Shown: in pieces, positions 9,130 through 20,547 of the stretch
Layout of the letters: each line of letters begins with the position of its first letter
How positions within the stretch are numbered: position 1 is the first letter of the stretch
NCBI GenBank assembly: GCA_030789695.1
Contig: CM061142.1
Location: 282,412,165 to 282,476,164 of the forward strand
Origin: Scilla litardierei
Lineage: Eukaryota; Streptophyta; Magnoliopsida; Asparagales; Asparagaceae
Direction of reading: 5' to 3'
DNA: 64,000 bases
Program-made: the position numbers and the translations under genes
Notes under the pieces: model-generated
Told to the model about the DNA's origin: nothing
What the model saw: only the letters and a program-made list of their open reading frames with translations
Database searches by the model: none

Positions 9130-9193
9130 CCGGACGTGAAATGATAGTGTCCGGGACGCCCCTGACGACTTAGCCTTGACGACGAAGTCTAAG
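9130..9193 (+). other. Hairpins A and B (E2 5' LTR)
   Basis: A: CCGGAC/GTCCGG around GTGAAATGATAGT. B: CTTAGCC/GTCTAAG around TTGACGACGAA. Loops match E1/E3/E4 almost exactly, while the stems are unrelated in sequence. The 3' LTR copy (24734-24797) has CTGGAC/GTCCGG and TTAGAC/GTCTAA. Confidence 0.65.
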
Positions 9194-9295
9194 CTCGACA
9201 AACAACAACTTTTGACACCGTAGGGCTATCTTGTGTGTGCGTGCGTGTGGACACCCTAGAATAACAATTCCTTACACTTGTCATGTCCTGTCCCT

Positions 9296-9530
9296 GATAC
9301 ACAAAAAGCCTGCGGGCGTTTCGGATGCTCTCCATGCGAGAGTGATCCACGTGACTGTTATACAAAAAGCCTGCGGGCGTTTCGGATGCTTTCCCTAGCA
9401 GAAGTGATCCCCGTGATACAAAAAGCCTGCGTGCGTTTTGGATGCTTTCCCTAGCGGAAGTGATCCCCGTGATACAAAAAGCCTGCGGGCGTTTCGGATG
9501 CTCTCCATGTGAGAGTGATCCCCGTGATAC
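9296..9530 (+). repeat. Tandem repeat, about 57-bp unit, four copies (E2 5' LTR)
   Basis: Each unit begins TACAAAAAGCCTGCGGGCG and ends AGTGATCCCCGTGA, with a small hairpin between (CTCTC..GAGAG in two units, CTTTCC..GGAAG in two). A fifth degenerate unit (GCCTGCTGGCAATAGGGCACTC) resembles the single unit in E1 and E4 LTRs. The E2 3' LTR has the same array at about 24895-25130. Confidence 0.85.
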
Positions 9531-9945
9531 ATAGCCTGCTGGCAATAGGGCACTCACCAAGCTAGAGCGAGTGATCCCTTGTACTGGTGTCTTGTCTTGT
9601 CTTGTCTTCCTTGGGGTTTGGGGTTGGGTTAAGCGTGCGCACGGCAAGAGGGTCTGATCCCCCTCGAACCGCAAGGCGTGAACCCTTTCGTGTCTCACTT
9701 GTCATGTCCCGTCTTGTTCCCGTCACGTCCCGACTTGTCATGACACCTGTAGGTTAGTCCCGTAGCTGGTAGCACACGCTACTACTACTATTACTTGTCC
9801 CGTTTTACTTTCCTGCTACGTTACTTTCTGTTGTGTTACTCTGTTATAACCACAGCATGCTAATCAACCAGTAAACTGTTGTGTAATAGAACCTCAGCAT
9901 GCTAATCAACCAGTAAACCGTTGTTTAAAGTTCGGTGCACTTGCA

Positions 9946-10015
9946 GTAAAGTCTAACCCTTCTTGTAGACTTTACCTGACGTACAGTTCCTTTCTCTTGG
10001 GTGCTGTACGTCAGG
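9946..10015 (+). other. Hairpins C1 and C2 (E2 5' LTR)
   Basis: C1 pairs GTAAAGTCTA with TAGACTTTAC (10 perfect pairs). C2 (9975-10015) pairs CCTGACGTACAG with CTGTACGTCAGG (12 perfect pairs). In the 3' LTR the C2 arms are CCTGACGTATAG and CTATACGTCAGG, a compensatory pair change. Confidence 0.7.
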
Positions 10016-10409
10016 TGTTCAGCCAGAGTTCGTGGACGAGGCAGACTCACTGGAGTACGAGGAACCGAGGACGTCGACCCAGAGTACGTGCCTGACGAGG
10101 ATCAGACCTTGAGGTCTTTTAGTCGCCACTTTCAGATGTTACTACTTTCAGTTTTCTTTTAGATAGTTTGTTGCCACGCTTAGGCTTCTTTTTAGACTTT
10201 GTACTTTGTTGGATATTATATCTCTAATTTAATGAATGCAACTTTCTTTCCGTACTTTCTGTTGTTTCGAACTATATTAATGCAAGAACCTGAAAATCCT
10301 TTAAAATGGTACCTCTACAGACGCTTATTGGGTTCGAGCTTCTCAGCTCTGGCCTAAGCGGGCCTTGTCACGCTTCGCCTCCGTCCATTTTGGGAAGCGG
10401 GGCGTGACA

Positions 10410-13400
10410 GGTTTTAGTGGTGGCCCATGCAGGTCTTGCAAAAGTTCGAAACAATAAGAGTACAACATTCATTGAATATCCATGTACAAGTCTAAATTAG
10501 GTTTTCCCAGTCTTAGATGGTATGAAGACTTAGACATACACCCAGGTTTGATAGTCTGGCGCCTTAGTTAAGATTTAGCTGTACCTGTCTTAGGATATCT
10601 TAGTAGCCTCTCCCTCCCTAGCTCTGACCAAATTAGATTTCTAGAGCCTTTCTTTTAGACGTTCGCTCGGGTCCATCGACTTCGGGCCCAGCAGAACGCA
10701 GCATTGATTCTCTTAGGAACCTTTTCCTTAGATCCTGATATAGTCTAGTTCATTAGGAAGTCTTAGAGCTGAGTTATCCTAACCTTTAGACGACCCGATA
10801 ATTAGAATCACTGACTTCTGACGACTACCTGATCCTTACCCTTTCGTGTATCGGCCGTAGAGTCCCATCGTAGCTTCGTGAATCATATCCTAAGTGTGTA
10901 ACCGTCATGCGATCATCTTTCTTTCCTCCCGATTCACGTGGTCGTTTCCTGACGATTATCGTAGATCCTTCAAATCTTTCTCTTTGTCAATTTTGCCTCC
11001 TCTAAAAGTATTTTCGAAATTCCTTATTCAGTATCTTCGCTCAACTTAATTTCTTAAAAACCCCTATACTATATGTTTCAAAATTCTTTTTTTTCGGTTG
11101 AGTTGAAATTCTTTCACTAATCTTGAAACCTCCCTGGTCGTAAAATTATTTTACTATCTCGTACCTGTTTTCAAATCGGCATTTTCGTGTTTCAGTTTTA
11201 AACCTCGTTATCAATTCTTTAATCCTATATATATATATATATTACTTTTCTAAACTACAAAATTTTATTGCTAATCATTTACCGCACGTGCTTTTAGAAT
11301 ATTTTCTAAACCAAAGAGAACTTTAAATTCTTCTCGTATATGTATAAACAGCCTTATGATCATTGTGCTCATACTTCAAGGATCCTTGTATAAACTTACT
11401 TTCATTTGCAAAAACAAAAAAACAAAAAACAAAATATCGCTACCTCATCCTACTTTTATTTCTTTTATTTCTTGTTTTCGAAACTCATTATTAAATTCTT
11501 CGCTCGGTTTAACTCCCTTGAAAACACTTTATTATATATATATTTATAATTTCTTGCTTTTCAGTTGAAAGTTCCTTCTTAGATTTTGAAATCCCCTTGG
11601 TCGTCAATTTGCAAGTTACTATCTGGTAATTATTTCAAATCGGTATCTTTCATATTTTCATTTTTTTTAAAACAAAAACGTGTTAACATTTTGATAATTC
11701 AGATTATATTTTCTGGGCTACAAGATCTATTTCTAAATCACTTACCGTGAATACTTTTAAAATATTTTCTAAACTAGGGGGAACTTCAATTATCTTATCA
11801 TTATTATTATATCTGTTCTATGTTCTTCGTGACCACCTTTCAAAATCTTTGTGTAAACTTATTTTCATTTGCAAAACAATCGTTTTCCACCCTACCCATC
11901 CTTCCTTCGTCTTACTTTTTCCAAAATTTTAAAAATTCTACCATCTGCTCACTTCCTCCTACATTATATATATATATATATATATATAAGTATATGATAC
12001 CATATTTTACACGTAATTCTCCTGTCATCAATCTAATTATTTTGAGAAATATTTTCGTCACACCCAACCAACTACCTCCTTATCTCGCCTTATTTGAACT
12101 CGTTCCTTCTGATTCATTTTGTTACACTCCTGGCTTCTGTTTTCTTTAGGTTGCATAGACATTAGTCCTTGTAATTGTCTATGTTGTCTCCGGTTTAGGA
12201 GTAGGCCCTTTGGTAGGTGATGTCGTCGTGGTGCATGAGTATAGGTAGAGTGCGTAGATCTGTATGAATGTGTGTTCTTTAGGATCCCGATGATTGCCTT
12301 TCTGTGTCTTGAATGTGTACTCAGTGTTAACCATGGTATGCTGGAAGTTGTCTGAATGACGGTATTCATACTTATGTGAATGGTGTCATAGCAGGCAGTT
12401 CCTTAGACTTAGTTTTAGTTTTAATGAATGGTTTATCTTGGCTGTATGTGACTGTATCAAAATTTTGTTTTCTTTTAAACCAAATCTTTAAAGTTTTTGA
12501 AATTAGCTCACAAGATCACAAATCAATTAACTTTTTCCCATCCATTACCGCAACACCACATGTTTTTCCAAAAGTTTAAATAATTCCTTGGCCTTAAGTC
12601 TCTCTTTCCCTCCTCTTCTTCTCCCTTAAAGAAAGTTTTCGTGTTTATGGTTGTTATATTAGTTGGGACTAGCTATTATCGTTATAGGATTTTTGTTTGC
12701 AGGTAGGCTTGGAGTGAGATGAGTTTTATTATGGCAATGATTAATTGATTTTGGGAACACAAGGATGATGGATTAGAATATCTTTTGGATGAAAAGAATG
12801 GACTGTCCAAAGACTTATTTATAAAACCGGAGTGTGGCGGACTCAATGGGAAATTCTGGTCGAATGAAATTATATGCGAGGAGATGATGACTTATCAGAC
12901 TTGAGGCTTAGACGGGTGGTAGATAGGAGTAACTGCCGAGAATAGTATGAGTTAGGGTGATCATGAGATTGAGTAGAGCTTATATTAGCATTAAGACTGA
13001 TTGATGAATTGACGTGAGAAGACTTTGAGAATAACACGACGTGTTGAGATAAATGGATGATTAGGCAGTCGGACTTAATATTGGTTGGGATTAGTTGTAG
13101 TGAGTAGGATGAGATGTAGTTCTGATAGATCAAATTATTTGGCGGATAAATTTATGGGAAGATATGACAAGAATGTATTGAAGACACGACGATTGTTGAT
13201 TTGTGAAGGTATTATAAGATAGACAAAGTTTATGCCTTGGATTGGTAGTTGACTAGAATCTCATTTTTCTTGGAGATTGATTAACATTGGGAGGAGATTG
13301 AGAAATTTAAAAGATATTATTGAGAAGATGATTATTATTTTTGTGAGGACTTGGAGTTGGAAATTTGAACATTAGTGATGGGTCTATAGTTAAGTATTAG

Positions 13401-13593
13401 GAGAAGAGTTTAATCGTGACTTTGCCCAGTGAAAAGATGGATTATGAGGGATTATTGAGGAACATTGTTCGAAGTCACAGGATTAGAAATCTTTATGAGT
13501 AGATATGATAGTTACGGGTATAAGGTTATATGGGTAATACTATTACTAGTGTGAGTGATTCCGAGGGCGGAATCATTTCTAAGGTGGGTAGAA
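10410..13593 (+). mobile_element. E2 internal region, non-coding (LARD)
   Basis: 3.2 kb between LTR and LTR with the shared post-LTR leader (TGGTGGCCCATGCAGG at 10418) and a purine tract ending GGTGGGTAGAA before the 3' LTR. No gag or pol similarity was found in any frame; the ORFs are short and compositional. The first part (about 10900-12600) is T/C-rich and the last part (about 12650-13590) is G/A-rich with few C. It is inferred to be a non-autonomous element dependent on proteins made elsewhere. Confidence 0.8.
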
Positions 13594-14079
13594 TGTAACG
13601 GCATGTTTCTATCGTACCTTCTTCGTGCACGTGCTTTTGATTGTGCACGTGTTTATTTTTGACTCTATTTGTTTTTGAACGTTTTTGTGTGATATGTTGA
13701 CGTGATCGTCTCCGAAAATATTAGATTGTGGAACAACTTTGGAACGACATATCTCGAGTTGTTCTTCCGCGATACTAACTTATTTGATGTGACGTCGCGA
13801 CTTTCTGTTTTGACGCGAGACGTTTCTATTTTTAGTTTCGTCTCTCGACGTCGAGATTTAGATCCGTCTTCTCCACTCTCTTTCTTTCGTCGTCCCGAAC
13901 ACGCTATAATTATTTTACAATTTTTAGACTTAATTTGACCTAATTTCCATTTTTTTGAAAGTTTCAAATAATTTTAAAACATATTTTTATAAGTGTTTTA
14001 ATTACAATAAAATTCCTATATTATAATAATGTATTAAAGAATTTTTAGACCAATTTTCAGAATTTTTAGCCGCACCCAT
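13594..14079 (+). mobile_element. E2 3' LTR, left segment
   Basis: Begins TGTAACGGCATG. It is interrupted by E3 at 14080; 14075-14079 (CCCAT) is the target duplicated by E3. The LTR resumes after 23370. Confidence 0.88.
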
Positions 14080-14744
14080 TGTAACGACCACTTTTCGTGG
14101 TACGTTTTTCGTGCACGTGCTTTTGGCCGTGCACGTGTTTGTTTTAGACTTTGTTTGTTGGTGAACACTTTTGTGTGATATGCCGTTGCGAACGTCTCTG
14201 AGAATATTAAATAGTGGCACTGTTTTGGAACGACGTTTCTCGAGTCGTTTTCCCACAATTTAAACTTACTCGATGAGACGTGACGATTCTCACTCTTGAC
14301 GGGAGACGTTTCTATTTTTAGTTTCGTCGTCCGACGTCGAATCTGAGATCCGTCTTCTTAGTTAGCTCACATTCGTCGCCACGATCACCACGGTATTTAT
14401 TTCATAATTTTTGGAGTTTATTTGACCACTTTTATAATTTTTACAAGTTTTATATTATTTTTAATAATTAATTTATAAAGTATTTTCGGCCAAATAAAAT
14501 TTATTTGAGTTTTAAACGTTTTAAAGAATTTTTGAGCCAATTTCCAGCTCATTTGGACCAAGTCAAACCCTTGGGTGAGTTGGAGTAGTTTTAATTCAAA
14601 TTTTAAATTATTTTAATATTCTAATCCTATTAGATTTAGCCCTAGACCAAGTCAACCCTTCTACACTATATAAAAAACCCCTAGGAAGACCTATTTTCGC
14701 AAGAAATTAGCCCTAGCCTCTTCCAAACTCATTTTGGACGTTGC

Positions 14745-15300
14745 GACGAATCGTCGCAACGTTGCGACGTTCAGCACCCCGTCCGACCGAAGAAAACCCC
14801 CGCATCCACCCGCTCTGACCGGCCGCCTCGCCCGCATCCATCGCCGCTCCGCACACAGCATCGACCGCCGCCCCGTTCCCCCGCTTGGCCGAGAGGAGCT
14901 CTCGGTCTGACCGAGGCCCCGCTCCGCACCGACCCCCGCACAGCGCTCCGCTTCGTTCCCCCGCTCCGCTCCGTGCCCGACCGAAGGAAACGCCCGCTGT
15001 GACCGAGCGCCCCAAGCACTGCACGCTGCAACGCTGCCAGCCCCGCATCCCAAGCGAACGACCGAGGATCCCTATCGGTCTGACCGAAGGAAACGCCGCA
15101 CCCCGCTGCTGCGACCGACCCCCAACGCTGCAACAGCGCCGCCCAACGTGTCTGACCGACAAGTCTCCCCGCACCGAGGCTGTACGACCGACGGCCACTT
15201 GTCGCAACCCCGCATCCGTCGCACCGCTTACTGCCGTGGGCCCCCAAGTTCTCCAGAGTTATTGTAGGTCCCCCAAAGGCCCCTAGGACTGCTGTGGGCC
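14745..15300 (+). repeat. GC-rich island with CGGTCTGACCG palindromes (E3 5' LTR)
   Basis: A sharp GC- and CpG-rich block in otherwise AT-rich DNA, with several near-palindromes of the type TCGGTCTGACCGA. It lies just downstream of the TATA box, so it would be transcribed. Long open frames on both strands here come from lack of A/T-rich stop codons; I do not treat them as genes. The same block recurs at about 21213-21768 and, in a diverged form, at 23560-24010 (E2). Confidence 0.7.
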
Positions 15301-15796
15301 CCACCTAGGTGTGTTCTCTTCGACGACTTGCCGCGTACGACGTCGTCGCACGTCGTAGCCCGTCGTCGCACGTGCGAGCTTTGGAATCTGGAATCGTCGC
15401 CCGGGTTGATGCTCTGAACTTTCCAGCGAGGAAACTATATTGGAATCAGGACTTGGAGCGCGATCTTATTATTCCAACCCCCGGCGTCGCTACCCGACGC
15501 CGGTGTAGCTTTCGCGTCGTGTTGAGGTAACGTTTTGCACCCCTAGGACCCCCAACCCTAGTGCATGCTAATCAAGACTAAAAAATCAGTATCTTAAAGT
15601 ATTTTTAAATGTTTTAGAATTCACTAATCAAGATTAATAAAACGGATGTAGGCCGGTGGACTTGTGCACGTAGGAATCGTGACTTGGACTCATTGGACGG
15701 TGTGCTCAGACGTCGTGCTTGCAGGCAAGTGAAACTTGCCAACTCTTGTGTAGGGCCATGTTTTTAGGCCACTTCCTTGTTTTAGCGTAAAAGAGA

Positions 15797-15899
15797 CTAG
15801 TCAGTGAAATGATAGCTGGCTAGACGCCTACTTGATCTAGTTTGACAACGAAACTAGATCCGTCACCTAAATGATCTAGCTTGACAACGAAGCTAGATC
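15797..15899 (+). other. Hairpins A, B and a duplicated B (E3 5' LTR)
   Basis: A (15797-15823): CTAGTCAG/CTGGCTAG around TGAAATGATAG. B1 (15834-15860): GATCTAGT/ACTAGATC around TTGACAACGAA. B2 (15873-15899): GATCTAGC/GCTAGATC around the same loop. B1 and B2 differ by one compensated base pair. The 3' LTR copy at 22265-22367 is identical in these arms. Confidence 0.7.
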
Positions 15900-16447
15900 C
15901 AACCATTAAAATTGTCATTCATGCATGCTAAACTGTCACGTTTACTTTTCTTACTTGTACGCTTTACTACTTGCCATGCCATGTCATCCATGCATTGATT
16001 ATTGCATCGTAGCACACGCTACAATACTTGTCCTTGTACTACTTGTCCGGCTAGGTGCACCCCTACGCCATACTTGTTTACACACTTCCTGGCTCGTGGT
16101 CCAGAAGCGAGCACTCCAAGTTCGGGGGTAATGCCCTGGCTCGATACACGTGGAGGGGTAGGGATAAACGTTCGCTTGAGCTTAGGAGTTGGCCCGCGCA
16201 GCCACTCTAGCCAAAAGGCGGAATCTCTGTGCACGAGGTGCTTTCTTTACTTGTCTTGTACTTGTCTTGTGAATGCCATGCCATGCTCGTACCTTACTTT
16301 ACTTTACCTGTTGCACTCATACTTTAAACTGCCATGTCATCGCATTCATGCTAGAACTGCTAGGTTGCTTTCCTTTTCCCACTTCTAGTTTCCTTGCACA
16401 AGTCTTCCAGACTTGCTGACATGTGCCCCTTTCTCTTTGGGTGCCAC

Positions 16448-16555
16448 ATGTTAGACCCTGAGCCAGAGATAGTTGCTGAGGACGAGGTGTTTGCTGACGC
16501 TGAGCCAGAGCCTACGTTCGTTGAGGAGTTCGAGGACACCGGAGACCAGTTTTAG
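16448..16555 (+). CDS. LTR micro-ORF, 35-aa acidic peptide (E3 5' LTR copy)
   Basis: 36 codons, ATG at 16448 and TAG at 16553-16555. It begins MLDPEPEI, keeps AEDEVFADAE in the centre and ends EDTGDQF. Length and ends match E1 and E4 although E3 has no other recognisable gene. In DTGDQ, codons differ from E1 only at third positions (ACC/ACT, GGA/GGG, GAC/GAT). The ATG lies in the 3' arm of hairpin C2. Unrecognised family. Confidence 0.5.
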   Translation: MLDPEPEIVAEDEVFADAEPEPTFVEEFEDTGDQF

Positions 16556-16898
16556 AGACTGATTTTACTTGCTTTTGCTTTAGGTTGCTGTTAGATGTCG
16601 GTGCTTGCACCTTTTCTTTGTTTTCATACTTTGTACTTTTGTTGGCCATGCTGGGCCTCCTTTAGACTCTTTTATTTGTAGCCTGGTGGCTTTTCTGCGA
16701 TGTTGACATTTATTATTATGGATATTCTGAGATGTACTTTTGTCTCTTTTCGTTATTATTATCTTTGTTTCGTTTCGCGTTGCAAGGACCTGCAGTTTAA
16801 ATTGATTGACGCTTATCGGACTTGCGGCTTTGTAGCTTCAAGTCTGAGCGGACCTTCTCACGCTTCGCCTCCACGTTTTTGGGAAGCGGGGCGTGACA

Positions 16899-19800
16899 GG
16901 TTTTGTTGGTGGCCCATGCAGGTCCTCATCTTGCAATTGCGAATTTACGGAACAACGATAATAACGGAATGTCCATTAAATAAATTGCAACATCTGAGTC
17001 ATAAGCCCTGAGTCTAGTTGTTTTCTTAAGACACTAGGTGATAAGAAGACTTAGTTAGACGTCCGTGCTTGCTATTTAGAGGCCCCTGATTGGTAGTTAG
17101 ACTCCCTCCTAGCAATTGATTTAATCGTTGTAGGAGTTACCTTAGTGGTTATTGCCTAACCCGGACCATATTAGACTTCTAGAATTTCCTTTTGTCGTTC
17201 GCTTTTGGGGTCATCGATTTCGGACCAAGTTGAACGCATTTCTTTACCGTCTAACCTTTAGAAGTCTTAGCGCCTAGTTCCTAATATTTAGTTGGTCGAC
17301 CGTAGGAGTTTCCGTAGACTTTCCTGGTTCATATCCTAGGCGTATGTACGTTCGGATCATCCGACCAATTTCCTTCCCTCGATTCACGAGATCGCCTCTT
17401 GACGATCGTCATCAATTTTCGAACCTCTCCGTTACAAATCTTAAATCTCCTGAAGGTATTTTCTTTTTCAATCTTCTCTTCCACTAAGTTTAAATTTTGT
17501 TCAAAATACCTATATTTCATCCCCCTTCGTTGATTTAAATTTTTAAAACGTTTGTCGGAATTTTGAACTCTAGCTTATAATATTTTTCCAGCCTATGTTT
17601 TTCGTACCTATGCAAATGTGTCGTTCCTTCATATATTAATTTTATTCTGAACCGTACTTTTATTTTGCTCAGTTTGAGTTATAATTTTCCCTCTTATTTA
17701 TGCCATTTGAATAATACATCGTGTTTACTTTTAATAGACTTTTCAAGTCACATGGAATTTCAGATTTCAGCAAGTTGGTTTTTGCTCGTCGTTCTCACTA
17801 TTTCAGATTTTTGCAAAATTACTATTTTCATAACCTCTTCCTGCCTTAGACCCTCCCTGATTTGATTTTAAAGATTTGCTATTTGATCCTGATAATTCTT
17901 ATGCTAAGTTACTACTATTTTCTTTCCGCTCACCATACACGCTTTTAGAAGAAATTTCTAAACCAAATTGAATTTCAATTATTTTTATATCCGTGTCAGA
18001 CTTGTTGTGCTCGTATATTAAGAACCTTTTGTAAATCAGTTTCTCATTTTTGGCAAACCATGGTTTTCTAAAAGAAGTTTCAAAATTGATTATTTTAAAT
18101 CTTCCATAGCCTAAAAGTTTTGAAAGCATTTAACATGAGTTTAAATCTTTCCGTTACCTGATTTCATTCTTGACTTTCCAAAACTTTTTGGTCAATATTT
18201 TATTAAATTACTGACTGATAGAATTTTCTAAACCATGTCCTTAATATTCGCGTAAATGATTTTACTTCCTTTCAAAATGATTTTTAAAACCGATAGGCCA
18301 TTTTCTATTATTTTGAATATTCGACTCATATTTATTTTGAACAACTCGTTTTATCGATCCCCAAACATTTCTTCGCAGACGAGGATTTTAAAGTACAACA
18401 GTTTTCAGATTTCACGTATTTTAGCTTATGCTATTTACCCTATTTCCTTTCATCTATCCTATTTAAGCATCACTACATCCCTTTTTCCCTCAACCTAAAC
18501 ATCACCATCGAGTCAATGTTTTCCCTAACCAATCTGTCTCTTTGTATTCATCCTATCTGAATTCGTGCTTATTGACCCTTCCCTCGTCACGCTCTCGACC
18601 CCTCTTATTGCTTAGGCTTTGGGGTCCGTTAATGTCTGTGTCAACCCCTAGTTGTTAGTAGACCCTTGGACCCTTGTGAGGTGTCATTGTGCATGTACCT
18701 AACTTGTGTACGTGAGCTTGAATGAGTGTACCCCCATAGTATATTGATGCTTGCCTACTGTGTGATATATATATGTACTTGGAGTTATTCGTGATATTAT
18801 GAAGTTGTTTGTGTGCTAGAATGTATAGACTTGTGAGTGGTTAGATATACTATACTAGGGATGCTTGTGTATATTTGAATTAGCGTTGGAATATCTAAGT
18901 TGTGTATGTAGTAAGAGATACTTATAATGGTTGAAATAAAATGATTGGTAAAGTTATGTGTGTGCGAGGTGTGATAATAATAAGTGTATGTATAGTTAAG
19001 TAAGTAGGCCTATTGAGTGACCCATATACTAGTACGTGTGAGTATGTGCTCGTAGGTAGATATATATGTGCTTATATGTAAGTAGTTATGTTTTATATAT
19101 GTGTTATACATATGATAGTAGGATTATAATTTTGATTGATATTGCTTGCTTTCGGGATGTTGAATGAGTGTATACCGCGAGGTATACGCGACCATTGCAC
19201 ATCCTAACTATGTATGTATAGGTGTTGGTATACTAGCTATAGGTAGTAGGCTATGGTGTGAATATATATACATTACTTATGTGTGGCTATACGGTAAATG
19301 TTTGTACTAGGGAGGGTATTATAAGTATATATGTGCTGATGTCTGTATTACTATTATTATGGTATATAAATTGATTTAACTATGTGAGTATTACTTGATT
19401 AAATATTAAGTGAATGACTTATGGTATGTATATGGTTGTATTGGTAGACGTATAAATATTGGAGTGGTATTGGTATATGTATGAATGCCGTGTTACGTAT
19501 ATGGAATATTCTGATGTGTGTACTGAGTCTCACTCAAGCTTGAGTGGGTATACTCTAAGTACATTGAATGTAAGTTGTAGTTTGAATATATCAATGTTTG
19601 ATGTATGTATAGTGATAGGAGTGTTTGTGCCTGGTTGTGCTACGCACATGATTGTGGGTCGCTATACCAGTATATAGTTATAGGTGTGGGTCTTGTGGTA
19701 TAGTTATTTACTAAGGACTTGCCTGTGTGAACGTATGTGTACTAGCTAAAACTAGGTGTGGTTGTGTGCTAGTTATATAATGGTATGATTGGTGTATGTA

Positions 19801-19986
19801 AATGAAATGTTAGCGTGTATGGGTGTGCACCATGCACGGGTAAGTATGTGCTTAGTTATAAGTATTGATGACTAAGATATATGTGGCGTGACGTAAATAT
19901 AGTTATAGGACCGTACGTGATGTGAATATATGGTGAACTATTTGCATGTATTTGAATGACTATATATTGTGAAACTATAGTAGTGG

Positions 19987-20077
<91 letters not shown>

Positions 20078-20547
20078 AAACTTGATTAATTATGGTATGG
20101 TGTGATTACATGTGTTGATGTGTTTAGTTCTGGATGAATACTAGGGATTATCAGAGGGTAGTATACCCTTGATGTTTGTGCATAGGTAGCTACATATAGG
20201 TAGAGCATGATTGTATTGGCTAAGTGTGAAACTATCCTTATGTGAGTATCTGAAATATTGGTTGTGTTAGGTAAGTAGTAGTTATATAATGGATGTATAT
20301 TTATATAAATATGATTGAAATACATGTATGAAATTGACTGACTATAATAAGTATAAATATATGACGTATGTGAATGTATATATATATGCGTGTTAGTAGT
20401 GATAATGTTTGACTACCTAGTGCATATATAAGCACTTGTAATGACTATACCTGGTTGAATTATAATATGACTCGATTGGGGTAGTTACTAGAGCGCTTAG
20501 CTATATTAGAAAGTCCGAGGACGGACTTTATTCTAAGGTGGGGAGGA
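16899..20547 (+). mobile_element. E3 internal region, non-coding
   Basis: It begins with a leader related to E1 (TTGGTGGCCCATGCAGGTCC, later ATCTGAGTCATAAGCCCTGAG) and a position equivalent to the gag start, after which similarity is lost. About 17200-18600 is T/C-rich; about 18660-20520 is rich in G, T and A with very few C. It ends AAGGTGGGGAGGA. No gag/pol motifs in any frame. Confidence 0.8.
19988..20071. repeat. (TA)n microsatellite
   Basis: An uninterrupted run of TA of about 84 bp inside the C-poor half of the E3 internal region. Confidence 0.97.

Larger units (their letters stand above)
8991..10409 (+). mobile_element. E2 5' LTR, 3' part (LARD)
   Basis: It matches 24595-26012 (3' LTR of E2) to within one indel; 8997 aligns with 24601 and 10409 with 26012. 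Its left part lies beyond the window because E1 is inserted here. It ends TTGGGAAGCGGGGCGTGACA and is followed by the conserved leader. It contains hairpins A/B, a four-unit tandem repeat and hairpins C1/C2. The micro-ORF is degenerate: no ATG, and the acidic reading frame is split by a one-base shift near 10063. Confidence 0.9.
14080..16898 (+). mobile_element. E3 5' LTR
   Basis: TGTAACGACC to GCGTGACA. A TATA box CTATATAAAAAACC lies at about 14667. Downstream are a GC-rich island (about 14745-15300) with repeated CGGTCTGACCG palindromes, a possible leader intron (15527-15724), hairpins A and two copies of B (15797-15899), C1/C2 (16399-16454) and the micro-ORF (16448-16555). Confidence 0.93.

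Noticed and set aside
9296..9530. CRISPR-like array
   Set aside because: The repeats are directly adjacent 57-bp units inside an LTR with no spacers; plant DNA.
9189..9698. 169-codon minus-strand frame (also 24901-25302)
   Set aside because: Its repeated amino-acid pattern is simply the 57-bp tandem repeat read on the other strand; it differs in length between the two LTRs.
14691..15304. Long open frames on both strands (up to 177 codons) in the GC-rich island; same at 21159-21839 and 23523-24323
   Set aside because: They overlap each other in several frames, have low-complexity Arg/Ser/Pro/Gly content and follow the GC-rich palindrome block. No domain and no frame preference.
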